The position numbers and the translations under genes are program-made. From CAMAVH01 sp964628235 (lineage in GTDB: Bacteria > Pseudomonadota > Alphaproteobacteria > SMXQ01), in assembly GCA_964628235.1 (NCBI GenBank), contig CAZVLU010000012.1, positions 1 through 64,000 on the forward strand: a DNA stretch of 64,000 nucleotides, written 5' to 3'. Shown here piece by piece: positions 32,483 through 41,360 of the stretch. The number at the start of each line of letters is the position of its first letter. Positions within the stretch are counted from its first letter, which is position 1. The notes below the pieces were generated by a model, which worked only from the letters and a program-made list of their open reading frames with translations, was not told the origin of the DNA and ran no database searches.

Positions 32483-33325
32483 ATGATTCAAGGCTTACTG
32501 GTCGAACCCTTATCGCCGGTAGTCGGCGCATCGGTGCGCGGTATCGACTGGCGCGATCCGGTCGACGCGGCCACCGCAGATGCCGTGCGTGACGTCTTCA
32601 CGCGGCACAGCGTCTTGTGCTTTCCCGGCCAGAAGCTCGCACCGGACGATCAAGTCCGCTTTGCTAATGTTTTTGGCAAAGCTGACAGCAGTTATCGCAA
32701 GCCGCCGAGCGAGGATTTCGAGGGTGCGCGCCAGCGCGGTGTGATGCTCGTGACCAACGTACGCAAAAACGGTAAGCCGGTCGGTTTCCTACCCGACGGC
32801 GAAATGCAGTTCCATTCCGATGGCGCGCACCGCAACCCGCCTTATCGGGCGACCACACTTTACGCCATCAAGATCCCGTCGCGCGGCGGAAACACGCTGT
32901 TCGCCAATCTCTATGCCGCCTACGAGGCGCTGCCCGAGGCGACGAAACACCGTCTCGACGGCCTGCAGGCACGTACGGTCTATCTCTATGACGCGCTAAC
33001 CCGCGACGACACTGACGAGGACGATCCGAAGTTGCCGTCGGCTGTCCATCCTATCGTCAAGACGCATCCGGCATCGGGACGCAAATCGCTCTATCTCAGT
33101 CGATTGATGACGCGCAATGTCGTCGGCATGGATCGCGCCGAAAGCGATGCCCTGCTGGCGGATCTGTTTGACCATGCCGAGCGGCCCGAATTCGTGTACG
33201 CCCATCGCTGGACGCCGGGTGACCTGGTGATTTGGGACAACCGCTGCCTGAACCATGCACGGTCCGATTTCCCGTCCGACGAAATACGGCTGTTGCGCCG
33301 TTACACGGTTTCCGAGCCCGTCTGA
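32483..33325 (+). CDS. TauD/TfdA-family dioxygenase (2 of 3)
   Basis: A 280-residue Fe(II)/2-oxoglutarate dioxygenase. The HxD is in QFHSDGAHRNPPYRATTLYA (near residue 113), the distal His in NRCLNHARSDF and the co-substrate Arg in IRLLRRYTV. ATG 32483 is preferred to a GTG two codons earlier because GCGGA is better spaced from it. It is a clear paralogue of the genes at 30618 and 55050 (shared TNVRKNGKPVG and LPDGEM). Two related dioxygenases around one SDR may act on successive or alternative substrates. Confidence 0.9.
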   Translation: MIQGLLVEPLSPVVGASVRGIDWRDPVDAATADAVRDVFTRHSVLCFPGQKLAPDDQVRFANVFGKADSSYRKPPSEDFEGARQRGVMLVTNVRKNGKPVGFLPDGEMQFHSDGAHRNPPYRATTLYAIKIPSRGGNTLFANLYAAYEALPEATKHRLDGLQARTVYLYDALTRDDTDEDDPKLPSAVHPIVKTHPASGRKSLYLSRLMTRNVVGMDRAESDALLADLFDHAERPEFVYAHRWTPGDLVIWDNRCLNHARSDFPSDEIRLLRRYTVSEPV

Positions 33326-33910
33326 GACGTCCGGCGTCGCCGCCGCAATTATGCTCTTGTGAAAATCGCCGACGCTCCATGGGCCTGGACCACGAGCTCG
33401 ACCAGCTTTTCATCGGGCTTGCTCGGCTGGTATGCGTTCTCGATGAGGAAGCGGACCTAGACCCCACGCCGCCGGAGCGTGATCGGGTAGCACGATGGCG
33501 ATGTCCGTTGCAGTCACAAGATCGGTGATGCCCAGTCGCTTTTGGAGCGCTTCAGCGTTCAGAGCGATGCAAAGTCGCTCCTGGTAAATCATGGACGCCC
33601 GCAAAATATGAAGCAAGATATCTCGCTGCGCCGCTGAAGTAGGAGAACATAAGAGTCCTCGCCGGAACTAGCATTTTGAGTTTTGTTGGGCCATTCACTG
33701 TGTGCCGCACAAAGTAAAAATCGCTCCCTATCTCTTGTCCAATTTCGTAAGGCGAGGTGAAGCCATCGGTGCGCCACATCATGCAACTCAAAGCAGCTTT
33801 ATCGAGCAAGCAGTTCGATAATGGGCTTAGGCGGGAAGGGCAATTTGCCGATTACATTCGGCCAGAGTTTACTGATCAATTTTAAAGATCAATGCAATCG
33901 TAACAATAAA
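33326..33910. other. Degraded region without an intact gene
   Basis: On the minus strand, broken coding pieces are seen. A C-terminal stretch near 33455-33350 reads RFLIENAYQPSKPDEKLVEL and ends at TAA. A frame-shifted upstream piece near 33616-33475 contains LGITDLVTATDIAIVLPD, and a third piece lies at 33809-33620. They could be one decayed leftward gene, but I do not recognise the family. No intact gene, tRNA or IS end is visible. Confidence 0.35.
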
Positions 33911-33939
33911 TTAGATTAATCGATTAGATCACGTATAAT
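33911..33939 (+). promoter_or_regulatory. Probable promoter with palindromic operator
   Basis: TATAAT at 33934-33939 is a perfect -10 box; TTAGAT at 33911-33916 is a poor -35 at 17-base spacing. The palindrome TAATCGATTA (33917-33926) fills the spacer, as for a repressor site. The DNA is strongly AT-rich. It would drive the genes from 34000 rightward. Confidence 0.5.
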
Positions 33940-33999
33940 TTTTTGGAAAGACACCAATGCAGTTATTCTGACCTGAGGTGCAGGGGGAGGACAATCCAA

Positions 34000-35100
34000 A
34001 TGCTTTTTATCCATAACGACATTGTCGAACGCGTTCTTTCGATGAAGGAATGCATCGAAATTCAGGAAGAAGCTTTCAAGGGGCTCGAAAACGGCGCCGC
34101 GATCCATCGGCCAAGAATCGATATGTACGCGCCGACGAAGCGCGAGGACGGCTATTACCGTTGGGGCACGATGGAAGGATGGTACGACGGCATCTTTGCG
34201 ATTCGCATGAAGTCTGACGTTATCACGTGGCCGCAGACGGGGAATGGCGGCTGGACAGAAGAAAAGTACTGCATCGAACCGAATACGTTTTGCGGACTCG
34301 TCATGCTGTTCTCTTCCGACAATGGAGAGCCGCTCGCCATTATAAATGATGGCGTGTTGCAGCACATGCGCGTCGGCGCGGGCGCGGGTATTGGCGCAAA
34401 GCATCTCGCGCGAGCAGATGCCAGCAGTGTTGGAATGCTGGGCTCCGGCGGCATGGCAAGGACGTTTCTTGAATCATTCTGCGCCGTGAGGCCGATCAAG
34501 AGCTGCAAGGTCTACAGCCCGACGACCCGTAACCGGAATGCCTATGCTGAGGAGATGAGCGCAAAGCTCGGAATCGAAGTGACCCCGGTGGATACCGCGC
34601 GCGAAGCGGTGCGTGGGGTCGATATCCTCTCGACCGCGACTGACAGCATGGCACCGACCTTCGAGGCGGAATGGTTGGAGCCCGGCATGCACGTCGCGAT
34701 GCTCGGACCCTGCGAGGTATCGGCAGATGCTGAGAAGCGCTTCGACGTGAAAATTCGTCAGGGCATCGGTGGCCTCAGCATGCCGGAGACGGAGCGCATT
34801 CGCTCCGAGGTCGGAATGAGCCCGATGGCCTGGATCGCCGGCACAAAAGAACAGATGAAGAGGTTGCCGCGCAAAACGCCGGGCAGCGGCTTCGGAGGCG
34901 TCTACCCAGATTTCTGCGACTTGATGTTCGGACGTGTCAAAGGGAGACAGTCAGCTGAGCAAATTACCTTCTACCACAACATGGGCAACCAGGGCTTACA
35001 ATTTGCCTCGGTAGGCGGGCTTGTCTATCGCAAGGTCAAGAATATGCGGGTTGCTCGCGAAATGGAAACTGAGTGGTTCGTGCAGGATATTCGTGACTGA
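34000..35100 (+). CDS. Ornithine cyclodeaminase/mu-crystallin family protein
   Basis: A 366-residue NAD(P)-binding protein of the ornithine cyclodeaminase/alanine dehydrogenase/mu-crystallin family. The nucleotide-binding fold is SVGMLGSGGMARTFLESF near residue 140, and an N-terminal substrate loop contains RMKSDVITWPQTG. Family members reduce or cyclise imino acids and deaminate amino acids. The true start is ATG 34000, with GGGGAGG 9 bases upstream. It is first in a unit with a Bug binding protein (91 bp later) and a decarboxylase-like protein. This suggests breakdown of a nitrogen-containing or imine substrate, but the reaction is not known. Confidence 0.88.
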   Translation: MLFIHNDIVERVLSMKECIEIQEEAFKGLENGAAIHRPRIDMYAPTKREDGYYRWGTMEGWYDGIFAIRMKSDVITWPQTGNGGWTEEKYCIEPNTFCGLVMLFSSDNGEPLAIINDGVLQHMRVGAGAGIGAKHLARADASSVGMLGSGGMARTFLESFCAVRPIKSCKVYSPTTRNRNAYAEEMSAKLGIEVTPVDTAREAVRGVDILSTATDSMAPTFEAEWLEPGMHVAMLGPCEVSADAEKRFDVKIRQGIGGLSMPETERIRSEVGMSPMAWIAGTKEQMKRLPRKTPGSGFGGVYPDFCDLMFGRVKGRQSAEQITFYHNMGNQGLQFASVGGLVYRKVKNMRVAREMETEWFVQDIRD

Positions 35101-35191
35101 CCATCGCATGCCGTCCGCGTCGGATTAATAATTTAACCAATCAGAAGGGAGGACGAAGAAGCCTCCCGAAACATCTAGGGAGACTGAAACA

Positions 35192-36250
35192 ATGCTGTGG
35201 ACACGTTTCGCGGTCGCATTGAGCGGCGCTCTTGTTCTGGCGATGCCGAGCTTCGCGCAGTCTAACGATGGGCACTTTAAGGCTAAGGAAGTGCGATTGC
35301 TGGTTGGGTATGCGGCGGGCGGAGGTTACGACGTTTATGCTCGAATGGCCGCCGCTCATCTCGGCAAGTATCTCGAGGGCAAACCTGCTGTCATCGTGCA
35401 AAATATGCCAGGAGCCGATGGTTTGCTTGTCGCGAATCACGTCTTCTCGCGAGTCCCGAAAGACGGCAGCGTCATCGCCCTGACCAATCGCAATATCGCG
35501 GTCGCTCCAATCCTCGGCTTGGTTGAACCGCAGAATGTGCAATATAAACCGGAAGAATTCTATTGGCTGGCCAACTTAAATGCCGAAGTCAGCGTGATCG
35601 TCGTCCGCAGCGATCTGAAGATAACTTCGCTTGAGGAGACAAAGACTCGCCCTACTGTCGTCGGCGCCACGGGGCTGACATCCAATAACGCAATTTATCC
35701 CTATGTCGCCAACAATCTGATGCAAACCAAGTTCAAGGTGGTGTCCGGTTATCCCGGCACGAGCCATCTTGTTCTCGCCATGGAGCGCGGCGAGATCGAA
35801 GGCATCGGCGGTTGGGCTTGGTCGAGCATTCAGGTGCAGAAGCCTGATTGGATCGCCGAAAAATTCATTACGCCGCTGTTGCAACTTTCGCTCGTCAAGC
35901 ACCCGGATTTGCTCAGCGTGCCGTTGATCGGCGACTATGCGCGGAACGAGAACGAGAAAAAGGCGCTGGAATTGATCTTCGCGCCGGAAGCCAGCGGCCG
36001 TCCCTTCTTCGCGCCGCCGGGAATCGAACCGAACGCAGGGCGTGCGTTGCGGTCTGCCTTTGCGGCTTTAGTCGACGATCCGGATTTCAAGCTTGCAGCC
36101 GAGAAAGCCAAACTAGACGTTACTTTTACTGATGGTCAGACGCTGCAGAGCCTTGTTGAGCGTCTGACGTCGGCGACGCCGGCCGCCGTCACCCTGGCGA
36201 AGGAATTGACGCAGCGTGGCAATACGGAGGTCGTCGAAGACAAAAAATAA
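35192..36250 (+). CDS. Bug/TctC-family solute-binding protein (2 of 5)
   Basis: A 352-residue periplasmic binding protein with a signal peptide (cleavage probably after AMPSFAQ). Bug features: KEVRLLVGYAAGGGYDVYAR, VIVQNMPGADGL and PKDGSVIA. It lies between the ornithine-cyclodeaminase-like gene and the decarboxylase-like gene, whose start is 1 base past its stop. No membrane subunits are encoded nearby, so it must share TctAB elsewhere or act as a sensor, as some Bug proteins do. The substrate is presumably the acid handled by the adjacent enzymes. Confidence 0.9.
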   Translation: MLWTRFAVALSGALVLAMPSFAQSNDGHFKAKEVRLLVGYAAGGGYDVYARMAAAHLGKYLEGKPAVIVQNMPGADGLLVANHVFSRVPKDGSVIALTNRNIAVAPILGLVEPQNVQYKPEEFYWLANLNAEVSVIVVRSDLKITSLEETKTRPTVVGATGLTSNNAIYPYVANNLMQTKFKVVSGYPGTSHLVLAMERGEIEGIGGWAWSSIQVQKPDWIAEKFITPLLQLSLVKHPDLLSVPLIGDYARNENEKKALELIFAPEASGRPFFAPPGIEPNAGRALRSAFAALVDDPDFKLAAEKAKLDVTFTDGQTLQSLVERLTSATPAAVTLAKELTQRGNTEVVEDKK

Positions 36251-36251
36251 C

Positions 36252-37229
36252 ATGGTCTTACGCTTGACGATGGCGGTCGATCGATACGACCGTCATTTCC
36301 CTTTCTTCGACGGCACGGTATCTCCACCGCACGGCACGGAAATCCGGGCTCTGCAGGTCGGTCAGACGGTCGCCTTGCGTGATGGAGAATTCCGTCATGA
36401 ACGCATGATACGTGACGGGGAGTTTGATATTTGCGAATTCTCCCTGTCGTCGTATTTCATGGCGCGCGATCATGGTATCGATTTGATGGCGATTCCGGTT
36501 TTCCCTCGACGGTTGTTCAGCGCTGGACTCTTTTACGTCCGATCGGAAGCTGGCATCGAGAAGCCCTCCGATCTTGTCGGACGACGCGTCGGCCTCAATT
36601 CTTTCCAAACTACGCTTTCGGTCTTGGCGCGTGGAGACCTCGCGAGCCAATACGGCGTGCCCTGGGAAGGAATCACTTGGTGTGTTGCAAACGATGAGAA
36701 GGTCGCCTTTCAGGCGAAGAGGGGCGTAGAAATCCGCAATTTGGGCGCTGGGATCGATTTCGGCCTTGCGCTCCAGCAGGGCGAAATCGATGCCCTGATC
36801 CATCCGCATCCTCCCCCATCGTTATTCGCCGGACCGTCGCCCGCCCGCCGCTTGTTCGCGGACCCAGCCGCGGAAGAAGCGGCTTATCTGGAAACTCACG
36901 GATATTTTCCCATCATGCATGTCGTGGCCATGCGTGGGAGCTTGCTGAGGGAGGTTCCAAATCTGGCGCTGGATATAATGGAAATGTTCGAGCGCGCTAG
37001 GGGCATCAGTGAAAGCTATTACGACGACCCTAATTGGTCGCTTCTAGCTGGCGGTCGTCGCTATTTCGAGGCCGACCGTAGGTCGTACGGCGAAAATCTC
37101 TGGCGCTCCGGCTTACAAGCCAATGCCAGAAACCTTAAACGGTTCGCCTACTACATGCTGGATCAAGAGCTCATTTCTCGCGTGCCCGATTTCGGCGACC
37201 TGTTCGCTCCAGTGACACTGGCGACGTAG
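36252..37229 (+). CDS. 4,5-dihydroxyphthalate decarboxylase-like protein (second copy)
   Basis: A 325-residue cytoplasmic protein, a distant paralogue of the one at 20469. Shared features are DICEFSLSSYFMARDHG, IPVFPRRLFSAGLFYV, LVGRRVGLNSFQTTLSVLAR and FPIMHVVAMRG. The start is ATG 36252, 1 base after the Bug stop codon, which suggests tight coupling. The active-site residues of this family are not established for me, so decarboxylase activity is a family label. Its coupling to a Bug protein and a cyclodeaminase-like enzyme, rather than to a Rieske system, suggests a different substrate from the first copy. Confidence 0.75.
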   Translation: MVLRLTMAVDRYDRHFPFFDGTVSPPHGTEIRALQVGQTVALRDGEFRHERMIRDGEFDICEFSLSSYFMARDHGIDLMAIPVFPRRLFSAGLFYVRSEAGIEKPSDLVGRRVGLNSFQTTLSVLARGDLASQYGVPWEGITWCVANDEKVAFQAKRGVEIRNLGAGIDFGLALQQGEIDALIHPHPPPSLFAGPSPARRLFADPAAEEAAYLETHGYFPIMHVVAMRGSLLREVPNLALDIMEMFERARGISESYYDDPNWSLLAGGRRYFEADRRSYGENLWRSGLQANARNLKRFAYYMLDQELISRVPDFGDLFAPVTLAT

Positions 37230-37338
37230 ATTTCTAGTTTTTAATATTTTTTTATGGTCTGGCATTCATTGCAAAGAGCGGCCGGCTTTTTCATCCAAGC
37301 TCTTTACTCTGTATTCAGATACGATCAGACTTCTCTAA

Positions 37339-38253
37339 GAGCCCGACTCGAAACTCATGTTGAGCGCGCGAGACGCTTGGTGAGCAGCATGACGGAGGCG
37401 GCGTAGAGGAAGGTTTGTGCGGAGGCGATGGTGGCCTCGAAGTCCTTTGCCAAGCGTCGATTGCGGTTGATCCAGGCGAAGAAGCGCTCGACCACCCATC
37501 GCCTTGGCAGGACCTGGAAGCCGACCTGATCGGCGATCTTCTTGACCACCTCGATGGCGATGCAGGTGGCGTCCTTGACCCGCTGGGCACCATAGGCGCT
37601 GTCGGCGAAGGCGAGTTCGACGAAAGGGAACGATCGGCGCGACGCCTTGAGCAGCGGGATCGCGCCGTCGCGATCCTGGATATCCGCCGCAAGCGCCTGG
37701 ATGACCAGGGCGCGCCCGTCGGTATCGACCATGGCGTGGCGCTTGCGGCCCTTGATCTTCTTGCCGGCATCGTAGCCCCTGGGGCCGCCGGCTTCGACGG
37801 TCTTGACACTTTGGCTGTCGATCACCGCCGCCGAGGGGCTGGCCTCGCGCCCGACCCGCGCGCGGTCGAGCATGACGAGATGGTGGTTGATGGTCTCGAA
37901 CAGGCCTTCGCGGCGGAAGCGCAGGAACCAGCCGTAGACCGTCGTCATCGGCGGGAAGTCCTTGGGCAGCATGCGCCACGCGCAGCCGGCCCGCAGCACG
38001 TAGAAGATGGCATTCATGATCTCGCGCATCGGCCATTCGCGAGGCCGGCCGGTCCATGCCGGCGACGGCATGAACGGCGCGACGATCGCCCATTCCGCAT
38101 CGCTCAGATCGCTTCCGTAGCGCAACTCATCGCGGCTATGCTGCCGCCGGGTGGCCGATGTCCACATGTGCTCCTCCAAACTGGCTTTGACAACCGTTTG
38201 GAATCACATCCGGGCCCGACCATCCACTCTTATCTGAGTTTCAAGACGGCCTC
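37339..38253 (-). mobile_element. Complete IS5-family element (IS-A) with terminal repeats
   Basis: Imperfect inverted ends GAGCCCGACTCGAAACTCA (37339-37357) and the complement of GAGGCCGTCTTGAAACTCA (38235-38253) bound a 915-bp element with one intact transposase gene. The left flank is TAA (37336-37338). The right flank is interrupted after one base pair context by element IS-B; removing IS-B and one TA restores TAA at the right side (38254/39515-39517), giving a 3-bp target duplication. This order shows IS-A was there first. Confidence 0.82.
37355..38167 (-). CDS. IS5-family transposase of IS-A
   Basis: A 270-residue DDE transposase. The N-terminal DUF4096-like segment is YGSDLSDAEWAIVAPFMP and the active-site residues are in VIDSQSVKT (D), FADSAYGAQR (D) and VVERFFAWINRNRRL (E). 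The gene is uninterrupted. GGAGGAG precedes ATG 38167; an in-frame TTG four codons earlier is not needed. The element should be capable of movement if expressed. One copy only is in the window. Confidence 0.92.
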   Translation of the reverse strand: MWTSATRRQHSRDELRYGSDLSDAEWAIVAPFMPSPAWTGRPREWPMREIMNAIFYVLRAGCAWRMLPKDFPPMTTVYGWFLRFRREGLFETINHHLVMLDRARVGREASPSAAVIDSQSVKTVEAGGPRGYDAGKKIKGRKRHAMVDTDGRALVIQALAADIQDRDGAIPLLKASRRSFPFVELAFADSAYGAQRVKDATCIAIEVVKKIADQVGFQVLPRRWVVERFFAWINRNRRLAKDFEATIASAQTFLYAASVMLLTKRLARST

Positions 38254-38255
38254 TA

Positions 38256-39514
38256 GCAGGCTGTTGAACAAATAGCCGATTTCTCGATGTCTGTTGGATT
38301 GTCGTACCGTTTTGGCGCCGGTTCGTGGCGCGGCCCGGTCCGCTGAGGTTGTGGTTCATGCGGCAGCCATCAATTTCGGCAAGCGGATGAGGTTGTAGGC
38401 GGCGGCTGCGAGAGTGAAGGCCCATCGGACTTTTGCGAGACCTCGGTACTTTGTCTTTCTGAGACCCGCGATGGTCTTCATCCAGCCGAAGCCCGCTTCG
38501 ATGCGTTTTCGGATGCGCTGGCTTGCGACATAGCCGGGATGGCGCGTTGTGCGTCCATCGATGGCCGAACGGCGGGTCGTGTTGCGGGCAATGTGCGGTG
38601 TCACGTTCATCTCACGCAGTTCCATGACGAAGTCGGCGGCGTCGAAGCCCTTGTCGCCGGCCAGCGTGATGGCTCCCGGCCTGTCGGCGCGCGGCTCGAT
38701 CATGTCGAGCGCCGCCAGCCGTTCGGCATGACCAGAGACCCGGGTTAGCCGCGCATCGACCAGGAGCCCGTTGCGGTTCTCCATCAGGGTATGGCCGATG
38801 TAGCAAAGCTTCGCCTCCATGCCGGACCCCTTGCGATAGAGCATGGCATCGGGATCGCTGGTCGAGGCGTGGGTCTGATTGCCGCGTTTCTCGCCACGGA
38901 AGTTGACCTCCTCATTACGCCCACCGCTCGCGGGAGGGGCGCGATCCTCGTTCTTTGGCTTGAGGCTCTTCATGCTGGCCCAGGCTTCCACCAGCGTGCC
39001 GTCGACCGAGAAGTGATCCGTCGACAGAAGCTGCCTGACGTTGGGCTGGGTCAGGACCGCCGCCATGAACCTGGCCGCGACATCACCTTCGAGCAGACGG
39101 TCCCGGTTCTTGGAGAACACCGAGTGATCCCACACCGCATCGTCGATGCCCAAGCCAACAAACCAGCGGAACAGCAGATCGAACCGAAGCCGTTCCATCA
39201 GCTGGCGTTCCGAGCGGATCGTGTAAAACGCCTGCAACAGAGATGCCCGCAGCAGCTTCTCCGGCGCGATCGAGGGCCGTCCCAGTGGCGCGTACATCGC
39301 CGCAAAGTCCGCGCTCAGGTCGGACAACGCGGCATTCACTATCTCGCGGATAACGCGAAGGGAGTGATCCTTTGGCACACGCGTCTCCAGATCGACATAC
39401 GAAAACAGCGTTCCTGAGCGTTCGTCCGTCCCGCGCATCACCCATCCCCAGACGCAATTGCTCGTCGAAGGAATCACCAAACGACCAAATCCGCCAGGGA
39501 TTTCAATAACCTGC
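38256..39514 (-). mobile_element. IS5-superfamily element IS-B, copy 1
   Basis: A 1259-bp element with ends GCAGGCTGTTGAA (from 38256) and the complement of GCAGGTTATTGAA (to 39514). It is flanked by TA on both sides (38254-38255 and 39515-39516), its 2-bp target duplication. It landed within the TAA duplication at the right edge of IS-A. A second copy, in the same orientation and identical in its coding region, lies at 42180-43439. They differ by one T near the left end (GATTTCTCG versus GATTTTCTCG). Confidence 0.85.
38356..39438 (-). CDS. IS5-superfamily transposase of IS-B, copy 1
   Basis: A 360-residue DDE transposase (MRGTDERSGTLFSYVDLETR), with an N-terminal DUF772-type domain (RPSIAPEKLLRASLLQAFY) and a DDE domain: SVDGTLVEAWAS (D), LAGDKGFDAADF (D) and RIEAGFGWMKTIAGL (E). 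ATG 39438 is chosen because GGGGATGGG precedes it and it matches related proteins; a longer frame runs further upstream. It encodes the same protein as copy 2. Intact. Confidence 0.9.
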   Translation of the reverse strand: MRGTDERSGTLFSYVDLETRVPKDHSLRVIREIVNAALSDLSADFAAMYAPLGRPSIAPEKLLRASLLQAFYTIRSERQLMERLRFDLLFRWFVGLGIDDAVWDHSVFSKNRDRLLEGDVAARFMAAVLTQPNVRQLLSTDHFSVDGTLVEAWASMKSLKPKNEDRAPPASGGRNEEVNFRGEKRGNQTHASTSDPDAMLYRKGSGMEAKLCYIGHTLMENRNGLLVDARLTRVSGHAERLAALDMIEPRADRPGAITLAGDKGFDAADFVMELREMNVTPHIARNTTRRSAIDGRTTRHPGYVASQRIRKRIEAGFGWMKTIAGLRKTKYRGLAKVRWAFTLAAAAYNLIRLPKLMAAA

Positions 39515-39534
39515 TAAGCATGGGAGAGTGCGGT

Positions 39535-40563
39535 TCATTTCATTGATTGTTCGGCGAGTTCAACAATTCGATTCGTGTAAACGCTAGGCACATTTACCTT
39601 GATCTCTTCGCCCCTCGTCGCCGCCAGGAAATCGATGTTCCTCTGAATGTCGAGATCGGTCATCCGAAGTACCGAGGGAATTGCTTTCCTTTGGTCCTGG
39701 AAACCCGCATCAAGAACCTTCGGATCGAGCTCCGGAAAGTAACCCTTTACCCGTTCTTTTGCTTCTTCCGGGTTCTCTTCTATGAACTTAATGGCGCGCC
39801 AGGTCGCTTTCAAAATACGAACGGCCTTCTCTTCGTCCTTGGCCAGCCATTCCGTATTCGCGATTAGTCCATTGGACATGAAACCATCCAACGGTGGGTA
39901 TTCACCAGCAACGACGTTTAGAAGCATGAAGGCCTTGGCCTGCATGATGCCCATATCAGCTGTTGGCGGAGAAATGACAAAACTGTCGACGCGCTTGTTC
40001 TGCAGTGCCGGAATCATAGCTTCCGTCGTAATGGGCATGATGGTCAAATCGCGCTCTGGATTCCAGCCTTGTTGCTTCGCAATATAGCGAACCAGGAGAT
40101 CAGGCGAAGTACCTGGCATATGAGCCGCGATACGGAGCCCCTTGAGCGCTTCAATCCGCTTCGCGACCGGCGTGTTCTCGTTGAGAGAGAAGCGATCTTT
40201 GACCTCTTTCGAAACGAGAACATTGCTCGCATACTGATTCATTATGGGAGCGAAGATCTTCACATTGGCGCCTTTGTCAATTGCCTGAATCGTGCTGGCA
40301 AATGGGGCGATATAGAATTGTCCCGCGCCAGACATCAGTGCCGACATGGCGGCGCCGCCGCTCTTAACGAAGAGCAAATCGAAATCGATATTTTCGTCAC
40401 GGAAATAACCCATCTTTTCCGCCACCATGATTGGAGCGCCGTAGAAACCAAGGCTGACCGAAATTCCGGTGATCTTCGTGCGCGGCGGCGTTTGGGCGTC
40501 GCCCGGCATCGCCATAACCGACACGATACCAAAGGCTAATACCGCAATAACATTCTTTAACAT
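39535..40563 (-). CDS. ABC transporter substrate-binding protein (SsuA/NMT1 type)
   Basis: A 342-residue periplasmic binding protein of the NitT/TauT (SsuA/NMT1) class, with a signal peptide ending at about PGDAQ. Typical features are LGFYGAPIMVAEKMGYFRDE, GAAMSALMSGAGQF and LKGLRIAAHMPGTSPDLL. AAGGGAG precedes ATG 40563. It is the third gene of a leftward ATPase-permease-binding protein operon. Class members bind sulfonates, taurine, nitrate, thiamine precursors or aromatic acids. The gene ends only 20 bp from IS-B copy 1. Confidence 0.9.
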   Translation of the reverse strand: MLKNVIAVLAFGIVSVMAMPGDAQTPPRTKITGISVSLGFYGAPIMVAEKMGYFRDENIDFDLLFVKSGGAAMSALMSGAGQFYIAPFASTIQAIDKGANVKIFAPIMNQYASNVLVSKEVKDRFSLNENTPVAKRIEALKGLRIAAHMPGTSPDLLVRYIAKQQGWNPERDLTIMPITTEAMIPALQNKRVDSFVISPPTADMGIMQAKAFMLLNVVAGEYPPLDGFMSNGLIANTEWLAKDEEKAVRILKATWRAIKFIEENPEEAKERVKGYFPELDPKVLDAGFQDQRKAIPSVLRMTDLDIQRNIDFLAATRGEEIKVNVPSVYTNRIVELAEQSMK

Positions 40564-40589
40564 GCCCGTCTCCCTTCCCAGTTTTTTGT

Positions 40590-41357
40590 TTATATGCTGA
40601 CTTCGCGAGTCTCTTCTACCGATCTCCACGGCATCAATTTCTTCTCGGCGATGCGGACGAGCGCATTGAGAATTATCCCAAGCACTACGCAGGCGATAAG
40701 AGCGGCTAAAACGCCCCCCGTATCAAACTGTCCGGATGCTTCTGAAAGAAGAAAGCCGAGTCCTCTATTTGATGCGATCATCTCGCCAACAATAGCGCCG
40801 ATCAATGCATAGGGAACGGAAAGCCGCAGCCCTGCAAATACCCATGAAAACGCCGACGGTAGAATCACCTTCAGTAGAATATGTCGTTCGCCCGCCCCCA
40901 TGAGCCGGAGGATCGTGATCTGTTCCCTATCCACATTCCTGACACCGGTATAGGTATTCAAAAACACTAAGAAGAAGACGATCGATGCAACCAGAATGGT
41001 TTTCATTGACAAACCAACGCCAAACCACAGGACGAACAACGGCGCTAATGCGACTTTTGGTAAGCTGTAGAACCCTATCAAAAAGGGATCCAGAAGGTCG
41101 GCAAGCTTTTTTATGCGGCCGAGGAGAATGCCCGCAATCATGCCGATTATGGAGCCGCTTAGAAAACCGACAACCGTTACAATAAGCGTGTAGGATATAT
41201 GGAATACTAATGTTCCATTCGTTATCCAGTGACTCAGCTTTGCGAAAACCACGGACGGTTTGCTGATGAAAAATTCGCTGATGAGCGTTCCGGAGCTCAG
41301 GTGCCACACGACCAGCACGGAGACCGCCAAGAGTACGCGCTGAAGAAAGAGCCCCAT
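40590..41357 (-). CDS. ABC transporter permease (SsuC/TauC type)
   Basis: A 255-residue inner-membrane permease with about six hydrophobic segments and the EAA loop (RLMGAGERHILLKVILPSA, near residue 155). It fits the NitT/TauT family. The start at 41357 lies 3 bp beyond the ATPase stop, so the two are translationally coupled, and the binding-protein gene follows after 26 bp. Its base composition is lower in GC than that of the first catabolic cluster, which suggests a different origin for this operon. Confidence 0.92.
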   Translation of the reverse strand: MGLFLQRVLLAVSVLVVWHLSSGTLISEFFISKPSVVFAKLSHWITNGTLVFHISYTLIVTVVGFLSGSIIGMIAGILLGRIKKLADLLDPFLIGFYSLPKVALAPLFVLWFGVGLSMKTILVASIVFFLVFLNTYTGVRNVDREQITILRLMGAGERHILLKVILPSAFSWVFAGLRLSVPYALIGAIVGEMIASNRGLGFLLSEASGQFDTGGVLAALIACVVLGIILNALVRIAEKKLMPWRSVEETREVSI

Positions 41358-41360
41358 GTC

